Made by a program: the position numbers and the translations under genes. This document shows positions 25,251 to 37,258 of a stretch of DNA of 64,000 nucleotides, one piece after another. Numbering within the stretch: the stretch's first letter is position 1; each line of letters begins with the position of its first letter. The stretch comes from Cryptomeria japonica (lineage: Eukaryota > Streptophyta > Pinopsida > Cupressales > Cupressaceae): contig NC_081406.1 of the NCBI RefSeq assembly GCF_030272615.1, positions 111,321,783 through 111,385,782 of the forward strand, in the 5' to 3' direction. The notes beneath the pieces are model-generated. The model searched no databases. It worked only from the letters and a program-made list of their open reading frames with translations, and was not told the origin of the DNA.

Positions 25251-28200
25251 ATGGATGCTTCATCTTTTGTTCCTGAATTTATTCTGAACCCTACCATTGT
25301 GGAGAATGTGAAATGCCCTAAGCCTGTTTTCAAGATAATTCCCGAGATCGCGAAGCAAGACGACTTTGTAGGAGATTTTTCAAAAATCCCTAAGGGATTA
25401 GCATTTGAAGAAGACCCTAGGATTTATATACATTGAAATATAGAAGATCTAGGATCTAAGGAGTTAATGAAAATGTTTAATAAGGTCATTTGTGATGAAC
25501 ATGGAATTGTTAAACCCAAACACAAGATTGTGGAAACTTTAGGTTTTGTGGAGATACCGAATATCCCTCAATTTCCAAAGGAAGTGGTAAGGATTGTATT
25601 GAGTAGAGCACATGGAGAATTCTTATGGTTGGATTATGTTTGTAAGATAACCCAACAAGAAATTAGGGCAGTTATTGGTTTACCCTCAACTGGTAGTAGA
25701 CCTGATAAGACAAAGAAGATTCCCAACAAAATGGTGACAAGCCTAACCGGAGCAACATTTGACAATAGACCACTTAGATTAAATAACATTAAGGACATCA
25801 ATGTGAGATATGTAAGTGTGGTTCTTGGATACAAAGCCACACATGCTAACACACTCAATTATGTTTCCAGTCTTTGTATTTATAGTACACATGAAATGAT
25901 AAACAACAATGCTAAGATAGATGTGTGTGAATGGTTAAAATATGAGCTTATTGACAACTTGAAAAAGATTAAGGGAGACAAGAAAGGTACTTTCCGCTTT
26001 GGAAACCTTCGGGTATGTTTAATGCTATATTTCACCAAAGAGATCCCCAGTACAGGACCCAAAGAATTTGGTTATGATATACCGGCAAGAAAACAATTAC
26101 ATGAATCTTGGCATGGGAACTGATAGAGATAACAAAATAATAGATTACTTTAAATCTTTCCAATCTAAGATGAGAGATAGGGAAAGGATTCCTCAAAGCA
26201 TAGTTGAGAAATATGACAAGGAAATTCGCTTTGTCATCAAAAGAGATGAAACCTGGATGGAAGAAGTAAGATCTAGAACTATTTGGGTTAGTGAAATGGG
26301 TTATGAGGTTGATCTACATGTTCTGGAAATGTATACAAAAGCACTTCTTGATTCACCAAGAGAGCCATCTGAAGAATTCTTTGGAAATGCAGAAACCATA
26401 GAGAGTTAAGCATCTATGCAGAAAAGGACTAAGAGAAGAGAAAAATACATTAGGGATGCATCCAAGAAAGTAAAGAAAATCAAAGAAAGTGTCATCAACC
26501 TTAGTGGCATATTGGCTAGTGAGCTTGAAGGACTTCAATTGAAGGCACATATTTCACCGGTTGACACATCTTTTGACAGTGACGATAGTAAGGCAGTTGA
26601 GTTCAAAAGAGTGGAAAGGAAGAGAAAACCCTCACCGGTACCCTCTCCTTCTCTGAAGAAAACAATAAAATTAAGGAAGAAATAGAAGGCAGTTAGGGAA
26701 CCAAAGAAGAAATTGATGAACTTATTTCTGAGGCTAACCAATCAGTATTTGCTAGTGGACATCGTCAGGTAAGCCTGATGGCTGGAAGAGTGAAGGAAAT
26801 TGCAAATGAAATAACAGACAACTGGGATTTATTCTTTGTGGAGAAAGAAAAATAAGAGGAAATGAACAGACCTAAGAAGACATTTAAGGTTTATCAAAAG
26901 GACAAAGGTAAAGGAAAAATTGGTGGAGTTCCAAACATTAAGATTACTGACAATCTTCCACTGCCACCTTTGGATACTACACCGGTACACTCAGATGATC
27001 CATCGGTTATTGAAACTGAAGGAATAAGACATGATGATACTAATCTTGAATCAAAGATACTTTTTACAATAAATGTGGATACTCAAGAAGTAAACATTTT
27101 TGTGGATAAGGATAACTATGAAGTTAAGTCAGACAATGTTTACAGTACTAACATAGCAGAGAAACCAGTAGAAATTGTTGAAACTGAGACATCAACACAA
27201 ACAGAGCAACTGACACAAACTAAAAAACCTACTAAAGATAAAGGTACTTGCACAAGGCCACCAGAGACATAGATACCGACAATTGAACTTTCAGACAAAC
27301 AAACTGAGGCACAGGTACACACAGAGATAGAGAAACCAACAATCATAGAGACATTGAAACAGTCTGAGAAACCTTTGCAGGTTGAGATGCAAACCCAGAC
27401 TGATCCACCAAAGGAAAATGAAAGCAAAATGGATACATCTGATGGAAGCAAAGAGGTAATAGAGATAACTTGTCAGACATCCGACACATCTACAGGTGAA
27501 TTCAGACCTACCAATGTTACAAACGTACTTTTGGATTCAATCAAGAAGATAACAGATTGCAATGCATTGGCCTACGAGGCAATTGACAACACTTTACCTA
27601 TTCTTAAGTTGATTGCACCAAATTTTAACACAGATCATATTAAGGATTGTTTAGGTAAATTGGACATATTGTCCAAATTTATTGTTGATAATGTAATAAC
27701 TATTGACAAGGTGAATGAGGACACAATTAAGGAGAGAGTTGAAAAAGAGAAAAATAAATTCATTGAAGACACTATAAAGAAGTGTACAAGACACTTGAAT
27801 ACACTATTACCGATACTTAACTCTACAATTTTGGAGTACAAGGAGCTATATAGGGAAACATGCAAACCTCAACTTTTGACAGAGGACATAGATAAGAAGA
27901 TCAATAAAACACAGAAAGAAATTGATGACATAGTTGATAATATAATTGGTTCATCCAGACATATATCATTTTTTGAGTAGGAAATGATAGTTTTTGAGGA
28001 GAAGATAGAGAAACTTGAGAAAGAGAAGGCAAGGATAAGATCAAATGCAAGGGAACTTAAAAATAAACTTGGTCCTAAGTTGGACAATCTTATCTCTCAG
28101 AGAATTGAAATCTCTAAGGCATTAGTTCAAGGAGAGCGATCACCAGAAGAACACATGCATTATCTCACCAACACGATCCAACAAACTGAGGCAACTTTGA

Positions 28201-28289
28201 ATGATACCAAAAGGTTTATGCAGAGTCTAAATTTATTTTTGGCGGATATTTTTCAAATTGTAACTAACCGGTTACAGACTTTGGGTTGA
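25251..28289 (+). pseudogene. ORF2 of element B (unknown conserved protein, broken)
   Basis: Reads from MDASSFVPEF at 25251. Stops at about 25434, 26407, 26683, 26854, 27270 and 27978 and two frameshifts (near 26075 and 26690) break it. Conserved points with ORF2 of A and C: IVLSRAHGEFLWLD, the IGLPSTGS segment, PLRLNNIKDI, FRFGNLRVCLMLYF, and YFKSFQSKM...RERIPQSIVEKY. The middle is Thr/Glu/Lys-rich, and the end is a long helix-forming region. About 1010 codons in all, close to the 1106 of C. No pol motif. Homology to C is clear in the first 330 residues and weaker afterwards. Confidence 0.8.
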
Positions 28290-28477
28290 AATTTTTGCAC
28301 TCGTTTGATTATTTTTGACAAAACTTTGTCATTGATGTAAAAGGGGAGTAGTGGAGAGAAAAAATCTTATACAGAGGAGATCACTTGCTCAGGGGGAGCA
28401 CATCTTTTTGGAATATTTTTCGAAACAGTTTTTGGATTTTTTTCATGAGTGTTGCCATCAATGCCAAAGGGAGAGAT
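28290..28477 (+). promoter_or_regulatory. 3' non-coding region of B with repeated polypurine tracts
   Basis: Three purine tracts: AAAAGGGGAG near 28340, CAGGGGGAGC near 28390, and CCAAAGGGAGAGAT ending at the LTR start (28477). Same arrangement as in A, C and E. Confidence 0.65.
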
Positions 28478-29230
28478 TATTGGCATTCTAAACTCTTATG
28501 AGAATAGTTGATGTTGTCATTGATGGAAACCAACTGGAAATCATCTAGCAACCAACCGGCAAATAATGACACCGACACTAGAATTCTACATACACCGGCA
28601 AGCACTTCACCGACATCGGCAACAATGCATACCGACACTCAGGCCGACATGGAATAAACTTTTGTTTATTGTTTTGTAATGTAATTATCTTTTGTCAAAT
28701 CTGACATGGTACGTTGTAATAGACTCATAAATGTATGAGATATTATAGGTCATTTTTGTAAGAAGATGGATGAGAAGAATAAGGCAATTTTGTATAAGGT
28801 GATATAGTTCACAGCAAAGGTTTTGGTTATTGACTGAGCTTAAACTGATACTAAACCTAGCATGAGAGATGTTGTTTTGAAGCAGTACATTGTATTGGAT
28901 TTTGTTAATCCATTTTGTAGTCAGTGTGACTCTTTATTGAGCAGTGTTCTCTAGGCTATTGGACTCCCTACATGTGCAAGCCCCTCATTGTAAGTAGTAT
29001 TTATTCATTGGCCAGTGAGTAAATATTGTGGGTCACAAATCCTACCAAGCTTTTTCCCATACCGGGTTTCCTTGTTAAATATCTTGTGTTACGGTGTGTT
29101 TTCTATGTTGTCTCTATTATTCTTATTTACCGGTACACTGTTTTGGGATGCAAAGTTTTAAATAAGTATAAATATTTTGTTAACCGGTTAGACATTGATG
29201 CACCCCTCCCCTCTAAGTGTCTTTGGGACT
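28478..29230 (+). repeat. 3' LTR of element B (right end cut)
   Basis: Begins TATTGGCATTC, carries GTTGTCATTGATGG near the start and several ACCGGC/ACCGAC words, and ends at GGGACT, 16 bp short of the end seen in the 5' LTR. Confidence 0.85.
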
Positions 29231-29584
29231 TCCCTCAAGATTTTTTTTAGATAAACCTATATAGTACAAAGAGGATATGTTACCCAAGGTGTTGGGTATT
29301 CTATCTATCAAATTATTTCAGCCAAGTTGAAGAAATAATAAATTTAGAAGAAAACCCAGAGCTGGAGGAATCTCTCCAGTCAAATGGTTTTCAACAAGAG
29401 TGATATTGGTTATATTGTGACATGCACTAAGAGTATACAGAATTGAACGGTCAAGCTCATTTTTGTATAAGTAGAGAGTATGTAAGAAAGAAAGGCTTCC
29501 TACCTGATAGGGGATGTGACCATGGAGGTTATTTCTACTAAGGTCAAGAATCCTAAGGAATGAGAGATTGTCGAGGAAAGTGGA
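29231..29584 (-). pseudogene. LRR receptor kinase 1, third piece (LRRs)
   Basis: Read on the minus strand this is LRR coding sequence: TFLDNLSFLRILDLSRNNLH, a short GHIPYQVGSLSFL segment, then VENHLTGEIPPALG and NTLGNISSLYYIGLSKK. One internal stop follows LLFLQLG. The reading enters from the far side of copia element F: the codon split by the insertion is restored when F and one copy of its GTGGA duplication are removed. It ends abruptly at 29231 against the cut LTR of B, so the remaining LRRs, transmembrane segment and kinase are missing. Confidence 0.88.
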
Positions 29585-29940
29585 TGTTAGAGTAATTGGG
29601 TCTTTACTTGATTAATTAAACATTATTTGTTTAATTCTTTAAGTTTCCAATTATCTTTTTACACTTAAGCTAACATTAGGTGCATATAATTAATTATTAT
29701 GTGCAAGCCTAGGGTTTTCCCTTTTTAGGGTTTCTTGACCTATTAGAGGTTACTTTTTCTTTTCATTGTATTATCTTTTCACAATACATTTCTGGTGAAT
29801 TAGAGCTCTCTTTTGGAGAATATTTTTCCTGTGTTTTTCTTGTTCTTCAGATTTTTCTTCATTGCTTCTCCTTGTAACAGGTTATTCGGCTTACAGAAGA
29901 TCTTCAGGCTACTGTGGGGTTGTATTTCTCAACTCCTATA
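29585..29940 (+). repeat. 5' LTR of copia F
   Basis: TGTTAGAGTA to CTCCTATA. Differs from the 3' LTR at five positions. Followed without a gap by the primer-binding site. Confidence 0.96.
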
Positions 29941-29952
29941 TGGTATCAGAGC
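29941..29952 (+). promoter_or_regulatory. Primer-binding site of copia F
   Basis: TGGTATCAGAGC, complementary to initiator tRNA-Met, immediately after the LTR. Confidence 0.93.
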
Positions 29953-31273
29953 TCAGATCTGCAGCTACCTGTTCCTATTTTTTGAGAATTTTGCACTTGA
30001 AGTAGATCTGGGGTTTCAGGCATTTTTTGTGTGCTTAGGGTTAAGTATTTTTTCTGAGCACTTTGGGCCTAAACGGACCTCACCATCGTGCTCAGAAGAC
30101 CCAAAAACCCCTATAGTCATATAAAATTTGTCCATTTTTGATCCCTGAGCATCTAGGTGATTTTTTTTCTCCAAGCCAGGCCGTACGACCTTGGCATGCA
30201 AATCGAGAAAAAAATTGCAAAAAAATTTGCCTTTTTACGGCATGCAGGCCGAATTGTTTTGATTTTCAAAAAAAAATTACAAAAAAAATCAAACAAATCA
30301 AAAAAACGCATTCAAAAAAAAAGGTTTTTTTAACACAATTTTTATGGTACCGGACCTGATAGTCCGGCACTGTACGGACCTGTCAAGCCGGCCCCACCCA
30401 GCGCCGCAGGCCTCCGGCTCCAGCTCTGGCCACACCCGCCAGCTTCTACTTTCCCTTCGACACTGCCCGCCCGTGAAGTCCTCGCCGCAGGCCGAAACTT
30501 CCCTCCAGCAACAGCCCGCCCGTGAAGTCCTCGTCGTCGACCGCTGCTCTGTCTCTTGCTGGCGACTTTCCCTCCACTCCAGCCACCACTCCCACCCCGT
30601 CGGTGAGCCACCACTGCCGGGCTAAGCTCCGCTCCACCCCAGCACCTCCTACGCCTGGCCCGAGCACCACCTCCGCCCGGCCCGAGCCCCACCTCCGCCC
30701 GAAGCACCACCAGCCCCTCCTCTCTAGTCTTTTTGAGAGGAGATTGGTTTTTTCGGCCTAGATCGTGCATCCGGAGTCGGATTTTGGCAAACGAATAGGT
30801 GTTGGAAAGGTGATTCCAAGATGGACCTCATGGTGGTGGATTTTTTTCTTGGATCTGCTATTTAACTATGTTTTTTACCAGTCAAAGTCAGACTTCTTTT
30901 TTGCACTTCCAGGGCCATAGAATGGGCAAACAGACTCCATTTTTCGCAAACGAATAGGTGTTGGAAAGATCTCAACATGCTCTATTCAGATTTGTGATAT
31001 TTTTTCTCAGAATTTTCACTAGGTACATGAGATATCAGTTTGAAGGTTTTTTGCTTATTCACTACTTCCTACTCATTACTATGTACTAGGGTTTGGGTTT
31101 CTCCATTGTGGGGGGGGTGTTTTTTTCTCTCTTTCTGTCATTTATATCAAAAATCAAGAACACCTAAACTCTCAAAAAAAAAAACCCTTCTGCATCTTTT
31201 GTCTATTCTGAAAGATCAAATAATAAAAACAACCAACAAGCAGGTGCAGGTGCAGAGTTTTTTCTTTGTTCTC
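29953..31273 (+). other. Leader of copia F with a GC-rich island
   Basis: About 1.3 kb of non-coding leader. Positions about 30342-30770 are strikingly rich in C, G and CpG (many CCGCC, CCGGC, CACCTCCG words) inside an AT-rich window. Open frames on both strands there are by-products of composition. A 23-bp direct repeat starting GCAAACGAATAGG stands at 30787-30809 and 30946-30968. The island may be packaging or dimerisation RNA, or captured foreign sequence. Confidence 0.7.
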
Positions 31274-34200
31274 ATGGTAGATCCTTCAGTTGAGTTGTTG
31301 ACTTCACACAACTATCACATTTGGAAGCCCCGCATCACAAGGCTTCTCAGGTCATGAGGGTTGTGGGCTACTTTGGATGAGGTTCAACTAGACCTTCATT
31401 GTCCTTATGAGGTTCTTATGTACCGGAACAAGCTGGATGAGGCCATGGGTTTGATCGCTTTGCATGTCTCCGACAGTCTTCTGTTTCACCTTGATGAGTT
31501 GCTTACTCCTCGGGATATGTGGTTGAAGTTTGATTCTCTCTTCAGGAGGGTCAATGAGATTCGGGCATTACAGATTGAGGCAGAGTTGACTTCATTGTTA
31601 CTTGATACCTTTCCCACTATTGAGGATTTTTTGAACAAATTGAAGACTACCAGATCTGTTCTTCAGGGATGTGGAAAGAACAAGACTGATACAAAGTGTA
31701 TTCATTTGATTCTTTCAAAGCTTCGGGGTCCCTTTCAGTTTTTTGCTTCTGCTTTCTACTCCACCATGGATGGTTTGGGTACTAATTTCACCATGCCTAG
31801 CTTTGATGTCTTTTGTGAGCACTTGTCTCGTGAGCAGTCTCATCTTTCTCAGTTGGATACGTTCTCAAGCTCCAAGAACAAAGCATTGGTTGCTCAGTCC
31901 TCTAAGGAGAAGGACAAACAAAAGCATAAACCAAAGCTGAAAAAGCCTTCTGCAGGTAGTGAGAATTCCTCCAAGCCTACTCCTAAGTTTGATTCAAAAC
32001 CAGTTCCTCCCAAACAAGGGAAATCTTCACAGTCTGGTGAGTCTTCCTCCAAGACTAAGAAGAAATCATCAGACACTTGCAGTTTTTGTGGAAAGGACGG
32101 ACATCCAGTTTCTAGGTGTTGGAAAGGAATAGAGGCTTTAGAGGAAGCCATGCAACAGCATCACATTTCCTCACCTCAGGCATCTTCTCCTTCCACACGG
32201 AAAGGTCATGCTCTCACTGCTAGAGCTTCGACCTCTAGGTCGACTTGGATTCTAGATTCTGGTGCTTCTCACCATATGACACACACTCAGTAGTTGGTTA
32301 CTTCTCTTGCCTCTTGTGGTATTTCACAGATTGCAGTGGGTGACTCAGTTTAGCTTTCCGTCTTGGGTTCAGGTTCTGTCTTGTTGGATGGGAGTACTCT
32401 ACAGGATGTTCTGGTCGTCCCTGACATCTCGATGAACCTCCTGTCCATTTATCAGATTTGCCACTCTGGCTTTGGTAAGACAGTTGAGTTCTCACCACAT
32501 GATGTGGTTATTCGGGACCTCCATGACCTCGATTTAGTTGTGGCTTCTGGTAGTGTGGATTCTGCATCTCGTCTCTACAAATTTGATGAATTTGAGCCCT
32601 CTTTGGGTAAAGGTTCATCTCTCATAGCACATGCAGATTCAGTGAGTAAGCTTTGGCATGAGCGATTGGGCCATGTCAATTACAAATATCTTCAGCAGAT
32701 GAGTACATAGGCACTTGTTCTTGGGCTCCCACAGATTTCCTGCACTGATGGTGTTTGTCATGGTTGTGTTCTTGGCAAGCATCACAGAGATCCCTTTCCG
32801 AAGGGGAGAGCCTCTCATGCTTTGGCACCCTTGGAGTTGATTCACAATGATCTCATGTCATTTCCCACTCCTTCTTTTTTAGGGGCCAAGTATGTACTTA
32901 CGTTTATTGATGACTTCTCCAGACGCACATGGGTGTACTTTCTTAAGTACAAGTCTGATGTCTTTGTTTCATTTCAAATCTTCAAGACATTTGTCGAGAA
33001 GTAGTCTGGTTGTTCTATGTGGCGAATATGTACAGATAATGGGGGGGAGTATGTGAATCAGGCTTTCAGAGATTTTTGCACTGAGCATAGTTTGCAGCAT
33101 CATTTTACTATTCCCTACACCCCTCAGCAGAATGGTGTCACTAAATGCAAGAACAGAACTTTACGGGAGATGGTGAATTGTATGATTCAGTCTAGGTCCA
33201 TGGATTCATCTTTTTGGGCTGAGGCAATCAATTGTGCCAACTATATTCAAAATCGGATGCCTCACAAGGCTATTTGACATATGACTCCTGAGGAGGCTTG
33301 GTCTCATGACAAGCTTGATGTTTCCTTTTTTTGAGTATTTGGAAATGAGGCATGGGCCTTTATTCCTGATGCTCAGAGGAAAGCCATGGAGCAGAAGAGC
33401 CGACCACTCATTTTTGTTGGCTACTGTGAGGATGTTAAGGCATATAGGTTGTTTGATCCTGATTCCAGAGAGGTCATATTTCTACAGGATGTTCAGTTTG
33501 ATGAGCGTCTTCCCACGGTGGATACCCCGACTCTAGTGTCTACTCCTCTGCCTATTCCGGCCACTGCACCACTTCAGGACCTTTTTGAGGATGATTCTGA
33601 TGATGGTGCTGATGATCCACCATCCCCACCCCCACCATCCCCACCTCCACCTGCTCCACCTCAGATGCCCAAGTGGGCTCGCCTTACTGTTGATGTGGCC
33701 GGTCCTCTGGCTGGTGATCCTTCTCATACTCATCGTACTCATTCTCATATAGTGGGTTCTAGTCTTTTGAGTCATGCTATTTCAAATGATCATCAGAAGT
33801 TTTCAGAGGCGACAGGTCACCCTGAGTGGGATTGTGCTATGGAGGAGGAGTATTCTTCTTTGATGAGGAATCATACATGGGATCTCTGTCCTCTTCCTAA
33901 GGGCAAAAAGATGGTTAGGTGTCGCTGGTTGTATCGCACTAAATATGTTGTTGATGGTTCCATTGATAAGTACAAAGCACGTCTTGTTGCGAAGGGTTTT
34001 TCACAAGTTGAGGGTATTGATTACTCCGAGACATTTTCCCCTATTGCCAAGATGAATTCCATTCACTTTGTACTCTCTCTTGCAGCTTCTCAGCATTGGC
34101 CTATTTTTCAGATGGATGTGAAGAGTGCCTTCTTGCACGGGGATCTACAGGAGGAAATCTACATGGAACAACCTCAGGGATTTGTGCAGGATAGTTTTTT

Positions 34201-35327
34201 GGTTTGCAGACTTCGGCGTTCATTGTATGGTCTCAAATAGGCCTCTCAGGCTTGGTATGAGAAGATGGACTCTTTCTTGCTCTCCATTGGGTTCTCCCGC
34301 AGTCATTCTGATCACACCGTCTACATTCAGCTTCTTGAGGGTGACATCTTGATTCTTGTGCTATATGTTAATTAATAATCTTCTCATCACGAGTAGCTCA
34401 TCCTCTATGATTCAGCATGTTCAGCGTGCCTTGATGGATCAGTTTGAGATGACAGATCTCGGTCTATTGCACTATTTCCTTGGTCTTCAGGTGATTCAGT
34501 CTTCTGAGGGGATCTCTCTCTACCAGCAGAAGTATGCTCTTGACATGCTTCAGCGCTTCGGCATGCTTGATTGCAAGCCTACTCCCACACCATTTCAATC
34601 AGGGGTTGTTTTGACCACAGCTTGTCCCACTCCTTTAGTCGATTCTACACTTTACAGGCAGTTGGTTGGTAGTTTGTTGTACCTGACTCACACCCATCCT
34701 GATATTTCCTTTACGGTTGGTCTTGTCTCTCGATTCTCCCATGATCCTCATGAGAGTCATTGGCAAGCTGCCAAATGTATTTTGAGGTACATTCAGGGCA
34801 CTAGTTCTCATGGCATTCATTATACATCAAGGGAACCTCACATTGTTGGCTACACTGACTCAGATTGGGCTGGTGATGTCACTGATCGGAAGTCTACTTC
34901 TGGCTTTGTTTTCTATCTTGGCTCTAGTCCTATCACATGGTCTTACAAGAAGCAGACTGCTCATGCATTATCATCTACCGAGGCTGAGTACCGCTCTGCT
35001 ATGCTCGCTAGTCAGGAGATCTTATGGCTTCGACAATTGATGACTGAGTTTAGTTTTCCTCCTGATAGTCCCACTGTTCTTTGGTGTGACAATCAGAGTG
35101 CTATTCATATTTCCCGCAACCCGGTAGAGCATCAGCGGATGAAGCACATTGAGCTTCACATGCATTTCATTCGTAAGTTGATTCAGGATGGTGTTCTCAT
35201 TCTGGAGTACATTCCCACTTCTAAGCAGGTTGCAGACATCTTCATGAAACCTTTTGCATCACTGCGCTATCTTCAGTTGCGCTCTATGCTTGGAGTGAAG
35301 GAAGTTGTCCTTGGGGGGTCTTTATGA
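31274..35327 (+). pseudogene. gag-pol of copia F (broken)
   Basis: One frame from ATG 31274 (MVDPSVELL) reaches about 34370, interrupted by eight stops (31355, 32291, 32351, 32708, 33002, 33275, 33332, 34238). Order: gag; CCHC knuckle CSFCGKDGHPVSRC; protease LDSGASHHM; integrase WHERLGH...CHGC, TDNGGEY and PQQNGV; RT with RCRWLYRTK and QMDVKSAFLHGDL; RNase H with YTDSDWAGD, STEAEY and CDNQSAIHI. The integrase catalytic Glu (usual GVAERKN) is Lys (GVTKCKN). About four extra bases disrupt the RT YVDD motif near 34366 and shift the frame; the rest is read from 34356. The element cannot move by itself. Confidence 0.95.
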
Positions 35328-35538
35328 GGCCTTCCTTCCTTCTTCTTCTTTCAGCATGTTCTTTTATCTCTTTTTGGAGAGGAGTTTTTTCCCACTGGGT
35401 TTTCTCCTTTGTCTCCATTTCATAGAGATTTCATTGTATTTGAGTACCTAATCAGACCTTGTTGCCGGGACCCATCTTTCATGCTTTCAGTAGTTATTCT
35501 AGGTTTTAGCTTCTCCCTTAGTCTACCTTAAGGGGGGG
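35328..35538 (+). promoter_or_regulatory. 3' non-coding end of copia F with polypurine tract
   Basis: About 200 bp without a gene, ending in AAGGGGGGG (35530-35538) directly before the 3' LTR. This is the plus-strand primer site. Confidence 0.9.
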
Positions 35539-35894
35539 TGTTAGAGTAATTGGGTCTTTACTTGATTAATTAAACATTATTTTTTTAATTCTTTAAGTTT
35601 CCAATTATCTTTTTACACTTAAGCTAACATTAGGTGCATATAATTAATTATTATGTGCAAGCCTAGGGTTTTCCCTTTTTAGGGTTTCTTGACCTATTAG
35701 AGGTTACTTTTTCTTTTCATTGTATTATCTTTTCACAATACATTTTTGGTGAATTGGAGCTCTCTTTTAGAGAATATTTTTCCTGTGTTTTTCTTGTTCT
35801 TCAGATTTTGCTTCATTGCTTCTCCTTGTAACAGGTTATTCGGCTTACAGAAGATCTTCAGGCTACTGTGGGGTTGTATTTCTCAACTCCTATA
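35539..35894 (+). repeat. 3' LTR of copia F
   Basis: 356 bp, the same length as the 5' copy; followed by the GTGGA duplication. Confidence 0.96.
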
Positions 35895-36012
35895 GTGGAG
35901 ATTGTACCTACCAAACCCATGGTGGAGAGAATGAGAGAGGTGACCCTTTTCCTATGGTGAGAACAAGTGACTCCCTTTCCAATTATAGAATGAGACATTG
36001 GAAGTCCATGTT
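35895..36012 (-). pseudogene. LRR receptor kinase 1, second piece (LRR N-cap)
   Basis: Minus-strand reading gives the end of the LRR N-terminal cap and the start of the first repeat: TWTSNVSFYNWKG, then after a one-base frameshift VTCSHHRKRVTSLIL and MGLVGTIS. It joins piece one (51020-51201) on the far side of element D, and piece three (29231-29584) on the far side of copia F. The left TSD of D (ATGTT, 36008-36012) and the right TSD of F (35895-35899) are its two ends. Confidence 0.88.
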
Positions 36013-36014
36013 TG

Positions 36015-37258
36015 TGTTAGACAATTCAAATAATCGGAAGACAACTGAGAGCGGGGCGGGGTGAATACGTTGTCACAGATTACCAGAACATTTAGCAATT
36101 AAAAATTTAATACCGAAACCCAAAACATTAATACCGGAATGCTTAAACCAAATACCAGAATAGCAGTTAAACCAATTAAGCATAAACAATAATCATAGAA
36201 TAAATACCATCCACATGACACCAAGATTTATACGTGGAAAACTCGATAAAGGGAAAAACCATGGTGAGAAGCCTACCCACAGTTAGATAATACTTCTGCA
36301 GTAAGTATGTGAATTACAATTGAGGGGCCTGCACTTGCAGGAAGGCCAATAGCTTAGAGCACACTGCTCATCACAAAATGATTCTCACTAACTACATAGA
36401 AATCTAGACTACAATCCGGAAGAAGGAATGAACTGCAAAGATAGCATCTCCTATGCTTGAGTACAGTTTCAGTTAAGCTCAATACTGGAGGACTAAATCC
36501 TCTTACATAAACCCAATTCGATCTCCAATGATCGACCAAATCCTCTTCCTAAATAATATTACATTATTCACACATTACATATCCATTTCCCATTCTTTGA
36601 CCATAACACGATGATCTACAATGAGATCTTACATCATATATATACAAAACCTCAACCATAAACAATCAGGTCAGCCACCAGACAATAAAAAAATTACATA
36701 ATTACAAAACATGTTGGCCTTAGACCAAACAAATAATATCAAACACATAAGACATCCTAGAAACACATCAAGAGGTCCAATCCACATGTTACATTAAATC
36801 GGTCCATAACCTAGATCAATCGGAACCCAATATAGGTCCACAGGCTAAAGCAATGATCTCCATCCACCAAGTCTCAAACAAGATCACCATCAACATCTTG
36901 AAATTCCACCATAAGATAAACCAACACCACTTATGCATATCATCAAAGATCTTCATCAAAATCTCTGTCGGTGAAACCCTCGCTGGTACCGCAAGCCAAT
37001 CTTCCAAGCACATAGGATAGCATCCGATCACTAGACCAAAACCAACTGACTGAATATAAACATGAGTATCATGAAAAAGCCAATTCTATAACCAAACTAT
37101 ACCAGAGCATATCAGATCATGCTGGATCCAAACCAACCAGAAACCATATATCCTACCAGGACTAGAAGGGTGCCGGTAAAGCATCCAAAACAACTAGAGT
37201 TGACATCAATGACAAAACATTAATGCAACACATAATCAATTCCTCCAAATGGCCAACA
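36015..37258 (-). repeat. 3' LTR of element E
   Basis: 1244 bp. On the minus strand it starts TGTTGGCCATTTGG (ending at 37258) and finishes GTCTAACA (at 36015). Before the end it has TTCACCCCGCCCCGCTCTCAGT, a variant of the block found in A, B and C. Contains ACCGG/ACCGAC words. Confidence 0.9.

Larger units (their letters stand above)
23168..29230 (+). mobile_element. Non-autonomous LTR retrotransposon B (gag + ORF2, no pol)
   Basis: The interior has the same plan as A and C: a gag-like ORF1, a spacer, ORF2, repeated purine tracts. Both LTRs are damaged on the outside. The 5' LTR lacks about 195 bp of its start. The 3' LTR begins TATTGGCATT (TG changed to TA) and lacks the last 16 bp. No target-site duplication can be found as a result. 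On the right the element abuts an LRR-kinase coding fragment; on the left, the gypsy integrase of G. Confidence 0.9.
29585..35894 (+). mobile_element. Ty1/copia element F
   Basis: Complete in structure: 356-bp LTRs with five differences (98.6% identity), a perfect 5-bp target-site duplication GTGGA (29580-29584 and 35895-35899), a primer-binding site, a leader, one gag-pol frame and a purine tract. Domain order gag, protease, integrase, RT, RNase H is that of Ty1/copia. It landed in an LRR-kinase coding sequence in the opposite orientation. The LTRs end in CTCCTATA rather than the usual CA; the duplication fixes that boundary. Confidence 0.96.

Noticed and set aside
30342-30770. Overlapping open frames on both strands in the GC-rich leader of copia F, up to 142 codons
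   Set aside because: Composition alone keeps the frames open (few T/A-rich stops). They contain no domain, are low-complexity Pro/Arg/Gly, and lie in an element leader.
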